From Wocania ichthyoenteri Th78 (GTDB lineage Bacteria > Bacteroidota > Bacteroidia > Flavobacteriales > Flavobacteriaceae), in the NCBI RefSeq assembly GCF_000789235.1, contig NZ_KN525716.1, forward strand, positions 1,465,674 through 1,529,673: a DNA stretch of 64,000 bases, given 5' to 3'. Positions within the stretch are counted from its first letter, which is position 1. The number at the start of each line of letters is the position of its first letter. The notes beneath the pieces are model-generated. The model was not told the DNA's origin and did no database searches. It saw only the letters and a list, made by a program, of their open reading frames with translations. Below, piece by piece: positions 16,497 to 25,220 of the stretch. The position numbers and the translations under genes were made by a program.

Positions 16497-16979
16497 ATGC
16501 CAGTAAAAATTAGATTACAAAGACACGGTAAAAAAGGAAAACCTTACTACTGGATCGTAGCAGCAGATGCACGTTCAAAAAGAGATGGTAAATACCTAGA
16601 AAAATTAGGGGCTTACAATCCAAACACAAACCCAGCAACAGTTGAATTAGACGTTGATGGTGCTGTAAAATGGCTACAGAATGGTGCACAACCAACTGAT
16701 ACAGCTAAAAACTTATTATCTTACAAAGGCGCTTTACTAAAAAATCATCTTGTAGGTGGTGTTAGAAAAGGGGCTTTAACTGAAGAGCAAGCAGAAGCAA
16801 AATTCACAGCTTGGTTAGAAGAAAAAACAAACAAAGTACAAGCTAAAGCGGATGGTTTATCTGAAGCAGAAGCTAAAGCTAAAGCGGATGCCCTAGCTGC
16901 TGAAAAAGCTGTTAACGAAGCAAGAATAGCTGCGGCTGCTCCTGTTGTTGAGGAGGAAGCTTCAAACGAAGAAGAATAA
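16497..16979 (+). CDS. rpsP: 30S ribosomal protein S16, extended form
   Basis: Protein of 160 residues. The first 80 or so are canonical S16 (VKIRLQRHGKKGKPYYWIV, AADARSKRDGKYLEKLG). The rest is an Ala/Glu/Lys-rich extension ending VEEEASNEEE, the long form seen in Bacteroidota. S16 is an early 30S assembly protein. It is followed by a terminator and then rimM, the usual rpsP-rimM neighbourhood, but a hairpin repeat now separates the two. Confidence 0.97.
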   Translation: MPVKIRLQRHGKKGKPYYWIVAADARSKRDGKYLEKLGAYNPNTNPATVELDVDGAVKWLQNGAQPTDTAKNLLSYKGALLKNHLVGGVRKGALTEEQAEAKFTAWLEEKTNKVQAKADGLSEAEAKAKADALAAEKAVNEARIAAAAPVVEEEASNEEE

Positions 16980-17001
16980 AAACATTTATTTTTATACTTT
17001 T

Positions 17002-17031
17002 AAACTCCGATAGACTCTATCGGAGTTTTTT
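17002..17031 (+). terminator. Terminator after rpsP
   Basis: AAACTCCGATA and TATCGGAGTTT form an 11-bp stem with a 5-nt loop followed by T6. Confidence 0.8.
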
Positions 17032-17064
17032 ATTTAAACAAATTTTTAAAAGTTTGGTTAAATA

Positions 17065-17139
17065 ATTCCCATGAAGATGGGAATCTCATTAACTTTGGAT
17101 AAACTTGAAATAGATTACCGCCTTCGCGGGAATGACAAA
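17065..17139. repeat. Hairpin repeat between rpsP and rimM
   Basis: It contains ATTCCCAT-gaag-ATGGGAAT (17065-17084) and, near its right end, a CCGCCTTCGCGGGAATGAC segment (17118-17136). Intergenic repeats ending in GGGAATGAC are common in Flavobacteriaceae. It inserts between two genes that are normally cotranscribed. Confidence 0.55.
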
Positions 17140-17140
17140 A

Positions 17141-17148
17141 TAACTTTG
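17141..17148 (+). promoter_or_regulatory. -7 promoter element abutting rimM
   Basis: TAACTTTG is a perfect TAnnTTTG ending two bases before the rimM ATG. The predicted start of transcription falls on the start codon, implying a leaderless mRNA if the promoter is used. No clear -33 TTTG was found. Confidence 0.4.
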
Positions 17149-17150
17149 CA

Positions 17151-17675
17151 ATGCAAAAAAAAGATTGTTTTTATTTAGGAAAAATTGTAAAAAAATATAG
17201 TTTTAAAGGTGAGGTTTTAGCAAAATTAGACACCGATCAACCTGAAATTTACGAACATTTAGACGCTATATTTTTGGAACTTAAGAACAACATGGTGCCT
17301 TTTTTTGTTGAAAGTTCTCAACTTCATAAATCTGAATTATTACGTATTAAATTTGAAGATGTAGATACTGAAGCTGATGCGGATGCGATTATGAAAAGTC
17401 ATTTGTATTTACCGCTTGACTTACTTCCAAAACTTGAAGGTGATAAGTTTTATTTTCATGAAGTTATTGGATTTATTATTGAAGATTTAAACTTCGGGAA
17501 AGTAGGTATCCTTAAATCTATAAATGATTCAACGGCGCAATCTCTTTTTGAAATTGATAGAGATGGTATTGAAATTTTAATACCAATGAATGATGAGTTT
17601 ATTTTAAAAGTAGACCGAGAGAATAAAACTATTTTGGTTGAAACACCTGAAGGTTTGATTGATTTATATTTATAA
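17151..17675 (+). CDS. rimM: Ribosome maturation factor RimM
   Basis: Protein of 174 residues with the RimM N-terminal beta-barrel (CFYLGKIVKKYSFKGEVLAKLDTD) and a C-terminal PRC-barrel (FHEVIGFIIEDLNFGKVG ... ILIPMNDEFILKVDRENKTI). RimM binds S19 and helps assemble the 30S head. The start codon gives the normal family N-terminus, although a -7-like element lies only 2 bp upstream. The rpsP-rimM order is conserved, but a terminator and a repeat now lie between them. Confidence 0.96.
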   Translation: MQKKDCFYLGKIVKKYSFKGEVLAKLDTDQPEIYEHLDAIFLELKNNMVPFFVESSQLHKSELLRIKFEDVDTEADADAIMKSHLYLPLDLLPKLEGDKFYFHEVIGFIIEDLNFGKVGILKSINDSTAQSLFEIDRDGIEILIPMNDEFILKVDRENKTILVETPEGLIDLYL

Positions 17676-17685
17676 TAAACGTAAC

Positions 17686-17752
17686 GTCATGCTGAATTTA
17701 TTTCAGCATCACATCTTATAATTATGAGATCCTGAAACAAGTTCAGGATGAC
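17686..17752. repeat. REP-like double hairpin between rimM and trmN6
   Basis: Two stems lie side by side: TGCTGAA-ttta(t)-TTCAGCA within 17686-17710 and TCCTGAA-acaag-TTCAGGA within 17728-17752, opening with GTCAT and closing with GATGAC. This is the form of widespread flavobacterial intergenic repeats. Its last bases create a false upstream ATG for the next gene. Confidence 0.65.
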
Positions 17753-17756
17753 AGAC

Positions 17757-18470
17757 ATGGGCAAACCTTTTAAATTCAAACAATTCGTAATTAACCAAGA
17801 CCAATGCGCTATGAAGATTGGCACCGACAGTGTGTTATTGGGCGCATGGATTTCTATTGTCAAAAATCCATTTTCAATTTTAGATATTGGCGCGGGCACT
17901 GGAGTTTTATCTTTAATGTTGGCACAAAGAACACATGCTGAACTTATTGATGCTATTGAAATTGATGATAATTCTTATGAGCAATGTGTTGATAATTTTG
18001 AACAATCACATTGGGGAGACCGTTTATTTTGTTACCATACTTCTCTTGAAGAGTTTACAGAAGAAATTGAAGACAAATACGACTTGATTGTATCAAATCC
18101 ACCATTCTATTCTGAAGATTACAAAACAGAAAACAAGCAACGTGATTTAGCTCGATTTACCGATGTTATGCCTTTTGAGCATCTTATTGATAGTGCTTCA
18201 AAGTTACTCTCAGATAATGGTACTTTCTCAGTAATTATTCCTTTTAAAGAAGAAGTTAGCTTTATTAATTTAGCTTCAAAAGTAAATCTCTTTCCAAATA
18301 ACATCTTACATGTAAAAGGAAATCTAACTTCTGAAATAAAACGTAGTTTAATTGAATTTTCTTTCCGCGAAAGCGATATTAAAAAGTCGGAACTAATTAT
18401 TGAAACTAGGCGCCATCAATACACACAAGACTATATTAATCTAACCAAAGATTTTTATTTAAAAATGTAG
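17757..18470 (+). CDS. trmN6: tRNA1(Val) (adenine(37)-N6)-methyltransferase
   Basis: Protein of 237 residues from the ATG at 17757. The ATG at 17748 is inside the upstream repeat and is rejected. It is an SAM-dependent methyltransferase: motif I DIGAGTGVLSL at about 42-52, an acidic motif II (DAIEIDDNSYEQC) and the N6-adenine catalytic NPPFY. The FKFKQFVINQDQCAMKIGTDSVLLGAW start is typical of the YfiC/TrmN6 family, which modifies A37 of tRNA-Val. The specific tRNA target is taken from the family. Confidence 0.9.
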   Translation: MGKPFKFKQFVINQDQCAMKIGTDSVLLGAWISIVKNPFSILDIGAGTGVLSLMLAQRTHAELIDAIEIDDNSYEQCVDNFEQSHWGDRLFCYHTSLEEFTEEIEDKYDLIVSNPPFYSEDYKTENKQRDLARFTDVMPFEHLIDSASKLLSDNGTFSVIIPFKEEVSFINLASKVNLFPNNILHVKGNLTSEIKRSLIEFSFRESDIKKSELIIETRRHQYTQDYINLTKDFYLKM

Positions 18471-18503
18471 AATTCTAAAGAATTTATGTGATATTCTCTA
18501 AAA

Positions 18504-19880
18504 TTATTCACCCAAAAATATAGTTAAATCTGGCAAAGAATCTTTAATTTTTAATTTACCCTCTTCGGTTATATTTGTTTTCCAAAGATAGAGCTTCTTT
18601 AAACCTGATAATTTTTGCAAGCTTTCAACACTTGAATCTGTGATAGGGTTTCCGTAAATGTTTAGATACTCCAAATGCTTTAACCCTTCCAATTGTTTTA
18701 AGCCATCATCAGATAAATTTGTGTTGTTTATTCTTAATTCGGTGAGGTTTTTTAATTGCCCAATATTTGATATTAATTCTTCCTCAACATTAGCATTTGC
18801 AATATTTAACCAAGTAATATTATCTTTAGCATGCAATAAAATATTAAATTTATCTTGACTTAATTCTTGTTTATTATATGAAGAATAACTAGCTTCTAAT
18901 AATGTACTCTTACTAATAATTGGCTTAATTTTAAACCCTTTTAATTTTATTGAATCTATAGTTTGTGGACTAACTTCGGCAACATTTAAACTTTCTAGAA
19001 ATGTTTTCTTTAACCCAATTCCTACGTCTTGTAAATAGCTTTTAATTCTATCGGTAAGACTTAATTCTATAATTTTTTTATCAAAAGAAACACCTTCATT
19101 AATCCACCATTCTATTAATACGGTTTCTTCGTTTGTTAAAGGTGTTCGTCCTTCAGTTGGCATAAATTCTTTATGGTTTATATCTAAAGTTATGCGTCTA
19201 TAAAGCTCACTTTTTAAGGCATTTCCAGAAACTATAACTTCACCATTTTTGCCTCCTTTTAAAATACTTTTAGGATCTATTAATAACAATTCTCCTTTGG
19301 CTTTATCGTTATTATGACAAACATTACATTTCGATTCGAAAATGGGATGAATAACATCCTCATAAACTAAAGCAGAATCTAAAATAGTTACGCGCTCTCT
19401 TACTGGTTTTAAACCTGCCATACTTCTAATAGAACTCGGTGCATGTTCAAATAAATAGTTAGAACCATGTGTTAAATTTCCACCATTATGTCCTGCAATA
19501 AATAGCAAAATCATAACCAAAGTTACTATAATGGGATAGCCTTTTTTTTTCCAAATTGCTTCACTCTGTTTTCTTTTTATAAAAAAGAGAAGAAACGTAA
19601 GTAAGGTCATTATAATTCCTGTCCATTTATGAAGAGTTATAGTGTCTTCATTATAACCACCGTCGGACGCTAACATTAAACCTAAAATAATTGAAAGAAC
19701 ACCAAAGCATGCACCTAATAAAAAAGCATAACTAATTGCAAGATTTAAATCGACCTTTTTCTTTAGTGAAATAAGCTCGAAAAACACCGCTAATATGATA
19801 AAGCCAATTGGCAAATGCACAAGCATTGAATGAAATCGACCAAAAAATTGAAATATATCTGCTTCTAAAAAAAATATCAT
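18504..19880 (-). CDS. Membrane protein: DUF2231 + planctomycete-type cytochrome c + leucine-rich repeats
   Basis: Protein of 458 residues. The first 140 or so form four membrane helices of the DUF2231 type (HSMLVHLPIGFIILAVFFEL). Residues about 170-275 hold a cytochrome-like domain with the haem motif CNVCH. The C-terminal part has leucine-rich repeats (LTELRINNTNLSDDGLKQL, LKHLEYLNIYGNPITD). It is last in a minus-strand operon with DUF1501 and DUF1549/DUF1553 proteins, a set best known from Planctomycetes and Verrucomicrobia and also found in Bacteroidota. The role of the set is unknown; electron transfer linked to polymer or sugar oxidation is an inference. Confidence 0.85.
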   Translation of the reverse strand: MIFFLEADIFQFFGRFHSMLVHLPIGFIILAVFFELISLKKKVDLNLAISYAFLLGACFGVLSIILGLMLASDGGYNEDTITLHKWTGIIMTLLTFLLFFIKRKQSEAIWKKKGYPIIVTLVMILLFIAGHNGGNLTHGSNYLFEHAPSSIRSMAGLKPVRERVTILDSALVYEDVIHPIFESKCNVCHNNDKAKGELLLIDPKSILKGGKNGEVIVSGNALKSELYRRITLDINHKEFMPTEGRTPLTNEETVLIEWWINEGVSFDKKIIELSLTDRIKSYLQDVGIGLKKTFLESLNVAEVSPQTIDSIKLKGFKIKPIISKSTLLEASYSSYNKQELSQDKFNILLHAKDNITWLNIANANVEEELISNIGQLKNLTELRINNTNLSDDGLKQLEGLKHLEYLNIYGNPITDSSVESLQKLSGLKKLYLWKTNITEEGKLKIKDSLPDLTIFLGE

Positions 19881-19907
19881 AAACTCTCTACTATCACAAA
19901 CTATTTA

Positions 19908-20816
19908 TTATAAATATCTTTTCCTCCATTCTTGCATCATATACACATTAATAGCCCATTGATCTACTAATGGTTGTTTGGTGTATGGCATGGTCCACAT
20001 ATAATTTGCTGGCCCAAATTCTGTAGTCATTGTTAATGGTTTGCCTGCTTCCTTTTTTAAATTCACAATTTTATCCCACCAAGCAAAATGGGCATTAACA
20101 GCTCGTTGCCACTCTGGAGCTCTTGGTTCTGGAACTTGCGGCCCTTCTTCATGACCTATTCTAGAATGTATATGAGAGGTACGCTTTAACGCTTTAGCTA
20201 CAGCTTCCTTTTGATTATCTAACAAACTTTCAGCCACCACACACCAATGTGAAATATCTAAGGTTAATTTCAACTCTGAAAGTTCATCTATAAAGTGCTC
20301 ACAAATATGTGGTGCAAACAACATACGACCTCGATGTGTTTCTTGATATACTGGAACACCCGAGACCTTAGATTCCTGAATAGCAAATTCTATTAACTGC
20401 TTACTTTCTTTGAATGAAAAAAAATCTTTTCCAGTATGACAATTTATAAAATCCGGCTTTTTAGCAATCACTTTAAGTAAGTTTTTAGTGTAACTTTCTT
20501 GATGCGCTTTAAAAGTATTTCCACCACTTCCAGTTAGAGCTCCGAATCTTAAATTATATTTATCGAGAGCTTCGTATAATGCTTCTTCATCGGCTGTATT
20601 ATTTGGAAACCAATCTTCTATTCCGTCATAGCCTTCTTTTTTTGCTTGTTTACAGAATTCATCCATTGTCCCATTAAATCCCCATTTTGTAGCATATATT
20701 TTAAGATCAAAACCCGCTTTGGGAACAACGTACCTTGGCGAATCCATACTTGTTAAAAATAATCCCGCAGTTCCTGCCGTTGCTGCACTAATAAATTGTC
20801 GTCTCGTTTGTTTCAT
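19908..20816 (-). CDS. Exported sugar-phosphate isomerase/epimerase-like TIM barrel
   Basis: Protein of 302 residues. The N-terminus KQTRRQFISAATAGTAGLFL has a twin-arginine signal. The body is an AP-endonuclease-2-type TIM barrel of the sugar isomerase/epimerase superfamily, with probable metal ligands in HTGKD, ETHRGR, DISHWC and HIHSRIGHEEGP. Twin-arginine export suggests it folds with a metal cofactor before transport. It sits between the DUF1501 gene and the cytochrome gene in one operon (gaps of 22 and 27 bp). The substrate is unknown. Confidence 0.87.
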   Translation of the reverse strand: MKQTRRQFISAATAGTAGLFLTSMDSPRYVVPKAGFDLKIYATKWGFNGTMDEFCKQAKKEGYDGIEDWFPNNTADEEALYEALDKYNLRFGALTGSGGNTFKAHQESYTKNLLKVIAKKPDFINCHTGKDFFSFKESKQLIEFAIQESKVSGVPVYQETHRGRMLFAPHICEHFIDELSELKLTLDISHWCVVAESLLDNQKEAVAKALKRTSHIHSRIGHEEGPQVPEPRAPEWQRAVNAHFAWWDKIVNLKKEAGKPLTMTTEFGPANYMWTMPYTKQPLVDQWAINVYMMQEWRKRYL

Positions 20817-20838
20817 CTTCTAGTTCTTAGTCTTAAAA

Positions 20839-22305
20839 TTACACTAGTAAATCCTTTATTACACGACCGTGCACATCGGTGAGTCTAAAATCTCTTCCTT
20901 GAAAATTATAGGTGAATTTTTCATGATTAATTCCCAACTGATTTAATATCGTTGCTTGTAAATCATGAATATGCACTCTATCTTTAATGCCATAATAACC
21001 TATTTCATCTGTCTCGCCATAAGACAAACCGCCTTTAATACCTCCACCAGCCATCCATATTGAGTAAGCTTCGGTATGATGGTCTCTTCCATAGTATGGC
21101 ATAATACGTCCGCCTCTATTTTCGCGCATTGGCGTTCGACCAAATTCACCGCCCCAAACTATTAAGGTGTCATCTAAAAGTCCACGTTGTTTTAAATCTT
21201 TTACTAAAGCCGTCATGGGTTTATCTATTGCTTTGCTTTTGGCACTCAACCCTTCATTTAAAGAACCTGCTTTACTATCGCCATGCATATCCCAACCCCA
21301 ATCATATAATTGTACAAACCGTACACCTTGTTCTACCAACCTTCTTGCTAATAAACAGTTATTTGCAAAAGATGTTTCTCCCTTTTTTGCGCCATACATC
21401 TCTCTAATGTAATCTGGTTCTTTAGAAACATCCATAACATCGGGTACAGAAATTTGCATTTTAAAAGCCATTTCGTATTGTGAAATACGCGACAGGGTTT
21501 CATCATCATTAAACTCTTTATACTGACTTTCGTTAATATCATTTATAGCTTTTAATGATTTTTTACGAATATCTCTACTCATTCCGTTTGGATTAGAGAC
21601 ATATAAAATAGGATCGCCAGAATTACGACATTGCACACCTTGATATTCTGAAGGAAGAAAACCGCTTCCCCAAGCATTTTTACCCGCGCTAGGATTTTTT
21701 CCACCTGAAACCAAAACCATATAACCAGGTAAATTATCATTTTCAGATCCTAAACCATAAGTTACCCAAGCACCCATACTCGGTCTGCCAGATCGTGCAC
21801 TTCCCGTTTGCAATAATAATTGCGCTGGTGCATGATTAAACTCATCGGTATGCATCGCCTTTACAATAGCAACATCATCAACAATGCTACTAAAATGGGG
21901 TAATGCATCAGAAATATAGGTTCCCGATTGTCCATATTGATTAAAATCAAATTGAGGGCCTAACATTTTTGGTGTACCTTGTATAAATGCAAATCGTTTT
22001 CCTTCTAATAAGGATTGCGGACAATCTAAGTCGTGTAATTTCTTTAATTCTGGTTTATAATCGAATAGCTCTAATTGCGAAGGTGCTCCTGCCATGTGCA
22101 AATAAATAACACGCTTTGCCTTTGGCAGAAAGTGAGGCAAATTCTTAGGATCAAAACCAGTATTTGTATTACTAGCAAATAGCTGCTGTGGGCTTATTAA
22201 CGATGATAAAGCAATACCTCCCAAACCTGTAGTACATTGTTTTAGAAAATGTCTTCTCGTTGTAAATTCTAATTTTCGTTTCTGTGCGTCGTTGTACAAA
22301 TCCAT
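20839..22305 (-). CDS. DUF1501 sulfatase-like exported protein
   Basis: Protein of 488 residues with a twin-arginine-type signal (TRRHFLKQCTTGLGGIALSSL). Family signatures include LHMAGAPSQLELFDYKP, WVTYGLGSENDNLPGYMVL, GWDMHGD, GGEFGRTP and the C-terminal GRDHHTEAYSIWMAGGGIKGG. DUF1501 belongs to the alkaline-phosphatase/sulfatase-like fold, without a proven activity. It is separated by 9 bp from the DUF1549/DUF1553 cytochrome gene, its constant partner in other phyla. The pair probably acts together in the periplasm. Confidence 0.92.
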   Translation of the reverse strand: MDLYNDAQKRKLEFTTRRHFLKQCTTGLGGIALSSLISPQQLFASNTNTGFDPKNLPHFLPKAKRVIYLHMAGAPSQLELFDYKPELKKLHDLDCPQSLLEGKRFAFIQGTPKMLGPQFDFNQYGQSGTYISDALPHFSSIVDDVAIVKAMHTDEFNHAPAQLLLQTGSARSGRPSMGAWVTYGLGSENDNLPGYMVLVSGGKNPSAGKNAWGSGFLPSEYQGVQCRNSGDPILYVSNPNGMSRDIRKKSLKAINDINESQYKEFNDDETLSRISQYEMAFKMQISVPDVMDVSKEPDYIREMYGAKKGETSFANNCLLARRLVEQGVRFVQLYDWGWDMHGDSKAGSLNEGLSAKSKAIDKPMTALVKDLKQRGLLDDTLIVWGGEFGRTPMRENRGGRIMPYYGRDHHTEAYSIWMAGGGIKGGLSYGETDEIGYYGIKDRVHIHDLQATILNQLGINHEKFTYNFQGRDFRLTDVHGRVIKDLLV

Positions 22306-22314
22306 TTGAATCGT

Positions 22315-25071
22315 TTAATTTTTTACTAGAAATTCATCCATATTCATTAACGTATTTACCATAACGGTAAGTGATGCCAATTCTAAATTTTCAGATTTTA
22401 TAAGCTCAAATGCTTCATCCTTATGCTCTAAATAATAAGCTTCGGTTTCGTCAAGTAAATTAGATAATATTTCAGACTTTTCTTTACTGATTTTTTTACC
22501 CATTACTTTTTCATAAGCCTCATTTATTTTTTCTGTTTTTCCTCCTTCAATATTTTCTACCTGCTGTGCTAAACTTATAGCCGCTTCAAAATAAACAGGA
22601 TCATTTAAAGTTACTAATGCTTGAAGCGGTGTATTGGTATTAATTCTTCGCGATAAACACGTTTCTCTTTCAGAAGCATCGAAACTTATAAATGAAGGAT
22701 ATGGGCTAGACCGTCTTAAATAAGTGTAAAGTCCCCTACGATAAGCATCTTCTCCACTGCTAGTTTTCCATTGGTCATTATTGTATATAACTGTCCAAAC
22801 ACCATCTGGTTGATGCGGCATTACGCTAGGCCCATACATTTTATCACTCAGCAAACCAGATACCACCAAAGCTTGGTCTCTTATTTGTTCTGCAGATAAA
22901 CGAACTCTAGGGCTTCTTGCAAGCCATTGATTATATGCATCTTTACTTTTGACTTCTTCTGAAATTACCGAACTTTGCTTATAAGTATCTGATAACACGA
23001 TCATTTCCAACAACTTTTTAACACTCCAATCCCATTCTTTCGAAAAATTAATAGCTAACCAATCTAATAATTCTGGATGTGTTGGTTTATCTCCTAACGT
23101 CCCAAAATCTTCAGAAGTAACAACTAATCCTTTTCCAAATATTTTTGCCCAAAACCTATTTGCAATAACTCTTCCTGTTAAATAATTATCTTCATTAACC
23201 AACCACTCTGCAAAATCTAACCTACTTTCAAACAGCTTGTTATTTGGGTTGAACAATTTTGGAATTGATGTAGATACCGTATCTGTTTGCACTAACCAAT
23301 TTCCTCTATCAAAAACTCTAGTTACACGACTAAAATCTTTAGATTTCTCTACCATTATTGGAGTTGTGTATTTAGGTCGAGTGTTTAATAATTCGTCTAT
23401 TTTGGCATAAACCTCTAAATATTCTTTATTCTTATTTGATGGTAATTTTTCACCAACTAAGAATCCATCAACCGAACATTCATAATCTTTATCGTTACTT
23501 TTAAATTGAAAATATAAATCGGCGCGTTTAGATATTGCCTTAATTTCAATAGGTACGTTCTCAAAGCCTTTAGTTTTATTTAACTTTAACTCTCCAATTA
23601 CAGCACCGTTAATACTATCAGTTTTAACAAACAAGTTACTCTTAAATTTTCCGCCTTGGCTATAATTCAAATATATTCTATCAATATTATCTAAAGGAAC
23701 ATCTTTAAGTTTAATATAGGCATTTGCTCCAACAATCATGTAATCCTGTCCAGCCCTATTATAATGTGTTGTATTAACTGTTTGATTGAAATCTTCTGGT
23801 CTTATTTTTGGTTCTTGTATATGAATAAACTTTTCCCATGTATTGGCTTTTGTTTCAGAAGAAATATTAGATATCCATTTTTTTACATCTGCTAATTCCG
23901 ATTGATTTATACTATCAAACTCTCTATATATAGGGTACTCTTCCGGCACATCCCAATCTGAAGTGTTATTAAAAAAAGCAAATGAGGTATAATATTCTTC
24001 GTGCTTAATTGGATCGTAAGGGTGACTATGACATTGCACACAACTCATTGTGGTAGACTGCCATATTTCCCAAGTGGTATTTACACGATCTATAACTGCA
24101 GATATTCTATATTCTTCATTATCTGTTCCTCCCTCATCATTATTCAATGTATTTCTATGAAACGCTGTTGCTATTATCTGTTCTTTCGTAGGGTTAGGAA
24201 GTAAGTCTCCTGCTAATTGCTCTATTGTAAATTGATCAAATGGCATATCATCATTTAAAGCTTTTATCACCCAATCTCTATATCTCCATATTTGTCTGCC
24301 TCTATCAGCTTCATACCCTTTAGAATCTGCATATCTAGCCAAATCTAGCCACATGCTTGCCCAATGTTCGCCAAATTTGGGTGATTCTAAAAGTGAATCA
24401 ACTAATTTTTCATATCGATTTTCAGATGTATCTTTTATAAAACCTTCAATCTGATTTGTAGTAGGTGGCAAACCGATTAAATCAAGATATACCCGCCTAA
24501 CCAAATCATAAGAGTCTGCTTCCTCGTTTGGAGAAAGGTCATTTTCTTTCATTCTTTTAAGCACAAAAGCATCTACCTCATTATAACCCCATTCCATTTC
24601 TACATCTGGTATCTCAGCCTTTTTTGGCTCTAAATATGCCCAGTGCTCTTCCCATTCAGCTCCTTGCTCAATCCACTTTGTTAGTGTATTTATTTCATCT
24701 TCACTTAAAGGCTCCCTTTCAAGTGGCATTCTCATTTCTGAATTTTTGTGAGTAATTCTAGAAATCATTTCACTTTTTTCTGGATAACCTGGAATAATAC
24801 CAATATTACCATTTACAGTTTTGCCTATAGCATTTTCTCTAAATACCAAACCAAATCCGCCTGATTGCTTTACACCACCATGGCAGCTAATACAATTTTT
24901 ATTAAGGATAGGTCTTACTTGAGTATTGAAATCAATTTTATTATCCTTACATGAAAGGAAAAAAATGAAAAACACTAAATAATAAAGGACTATTGATTTA
25001 AAAGAGAACGTCTTCAAAAAAAAATGGTTTATAGATTGCACTAAAATGGTTTTACAAGATATTAAACTCAT
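22315..25071 (-). CDS. Planctomycete-type cytochrome c with DUF1549 and DUF1553
   Basis: Protein of 918 residues. After a hydrophobic stretch ending FFLSC41, a likely lipobox, comes a cytochrome domain with CISCH (60-64), then DUF1549 at about 140-350 (including a second CVQCH haem motif), a carbohydrate-binding-like insert, and DUF1553 at about 630-885 (LTGRVIANRFWAKIFGKGLV, RLSAEQIRDQALVVSGLL). It is first in the four-gene operon. Family members are large periplasmic proteins with bound haem that occur with DUF1501 proteins. The long N-terminal lead before the lipobox makes the exact start uncertain. Confidence 0.9.
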   Translation of the reverse strand: MSLISCKTILVQSINHFFLKTFSFKSIVLYYLVFFIFFLSCKDNKIDFNTQVRPILNKNCISCHGGVKQSGGFGLVFRENAIGKTVNGNIGIIPGYPEKSEMISRITHKNSEMRMPLEREPLSEDEINTLTKWIEQGAEWEEHWAYLEPKKAEIPDVEMEWGYNEVDAFVLKRMKENDLSPNEEADSYDLVRRVYLDLIGLPPTTNQIEGFIKDTSENRYEKLVDSLLESPKFGEHWASMWLDLARYADSKGYEADRGRQIWRYRDWVIKALNDDMPFDQFTIEQLAGDLLPNPTKEQIIATAFHRNTLNNDEGGTDNEEYRISAVIDRVNTTWEIWQSTTMSCVQCHSHPYDPIKHEEYYTSFAFFNNTSDWDVPEEYPIYREFDSINQSELADVKKWISNISSETKANTWEKFIHIQEPKIRPEDFNQTVNTTHYNRAGQDYMIVGANAYIKLKDVPLDNIDRIYLNYSQGGKFKSNLFVKTDSINGAVIGELKLNKTKGFENVPIEIKAISKRADLYFQFKSNDKDYECSVDGFLVGEKLPSNKNKEYLEVYAKIDELLNTRPKYTTPIMVEKSKDFSRVTRVFDRGNWLVQTDTVSTSIPKLFNPNNKLFESRLDFAEWLVNEDNYLTGRVIANRFWAKIFGKGLVVTSEDFGTLGDKPTHPELLDWLAINFSKEWDWSVKKLLEMIVLSDTYKQSSVISEEVKSKDAYNQWLARSPRVRLSAEQIRDQALVVSGLLSDKMYGPSVMPHQPDGVWTVIYNNDQWKTSSGEDAYRRGLYTYLRRSSPYPSFISFDASERETCLSRRINTNTPLQALVTLNDPVYFEAAISLAQQVENIEGGKTEKINEAYEKVMGKKISKEKSEILSNLLDETEAYYLEHKDEAFELIKSENLELASLTVMVNTLMNMDEFLVKN

Positions 25072-25220
25072 TCCTTATAAAAACATGCTAAATTATCTAA
25101 TAATGGTATTTTTTTTGCTGCTTTTCAACTTGCTTTAATTAAATTTGAATATTATTGAAAATAAGACAAAAAAAAGCATTGAATATAAGAATTACACATT
25201 TTATATAATTATAGAAAATA

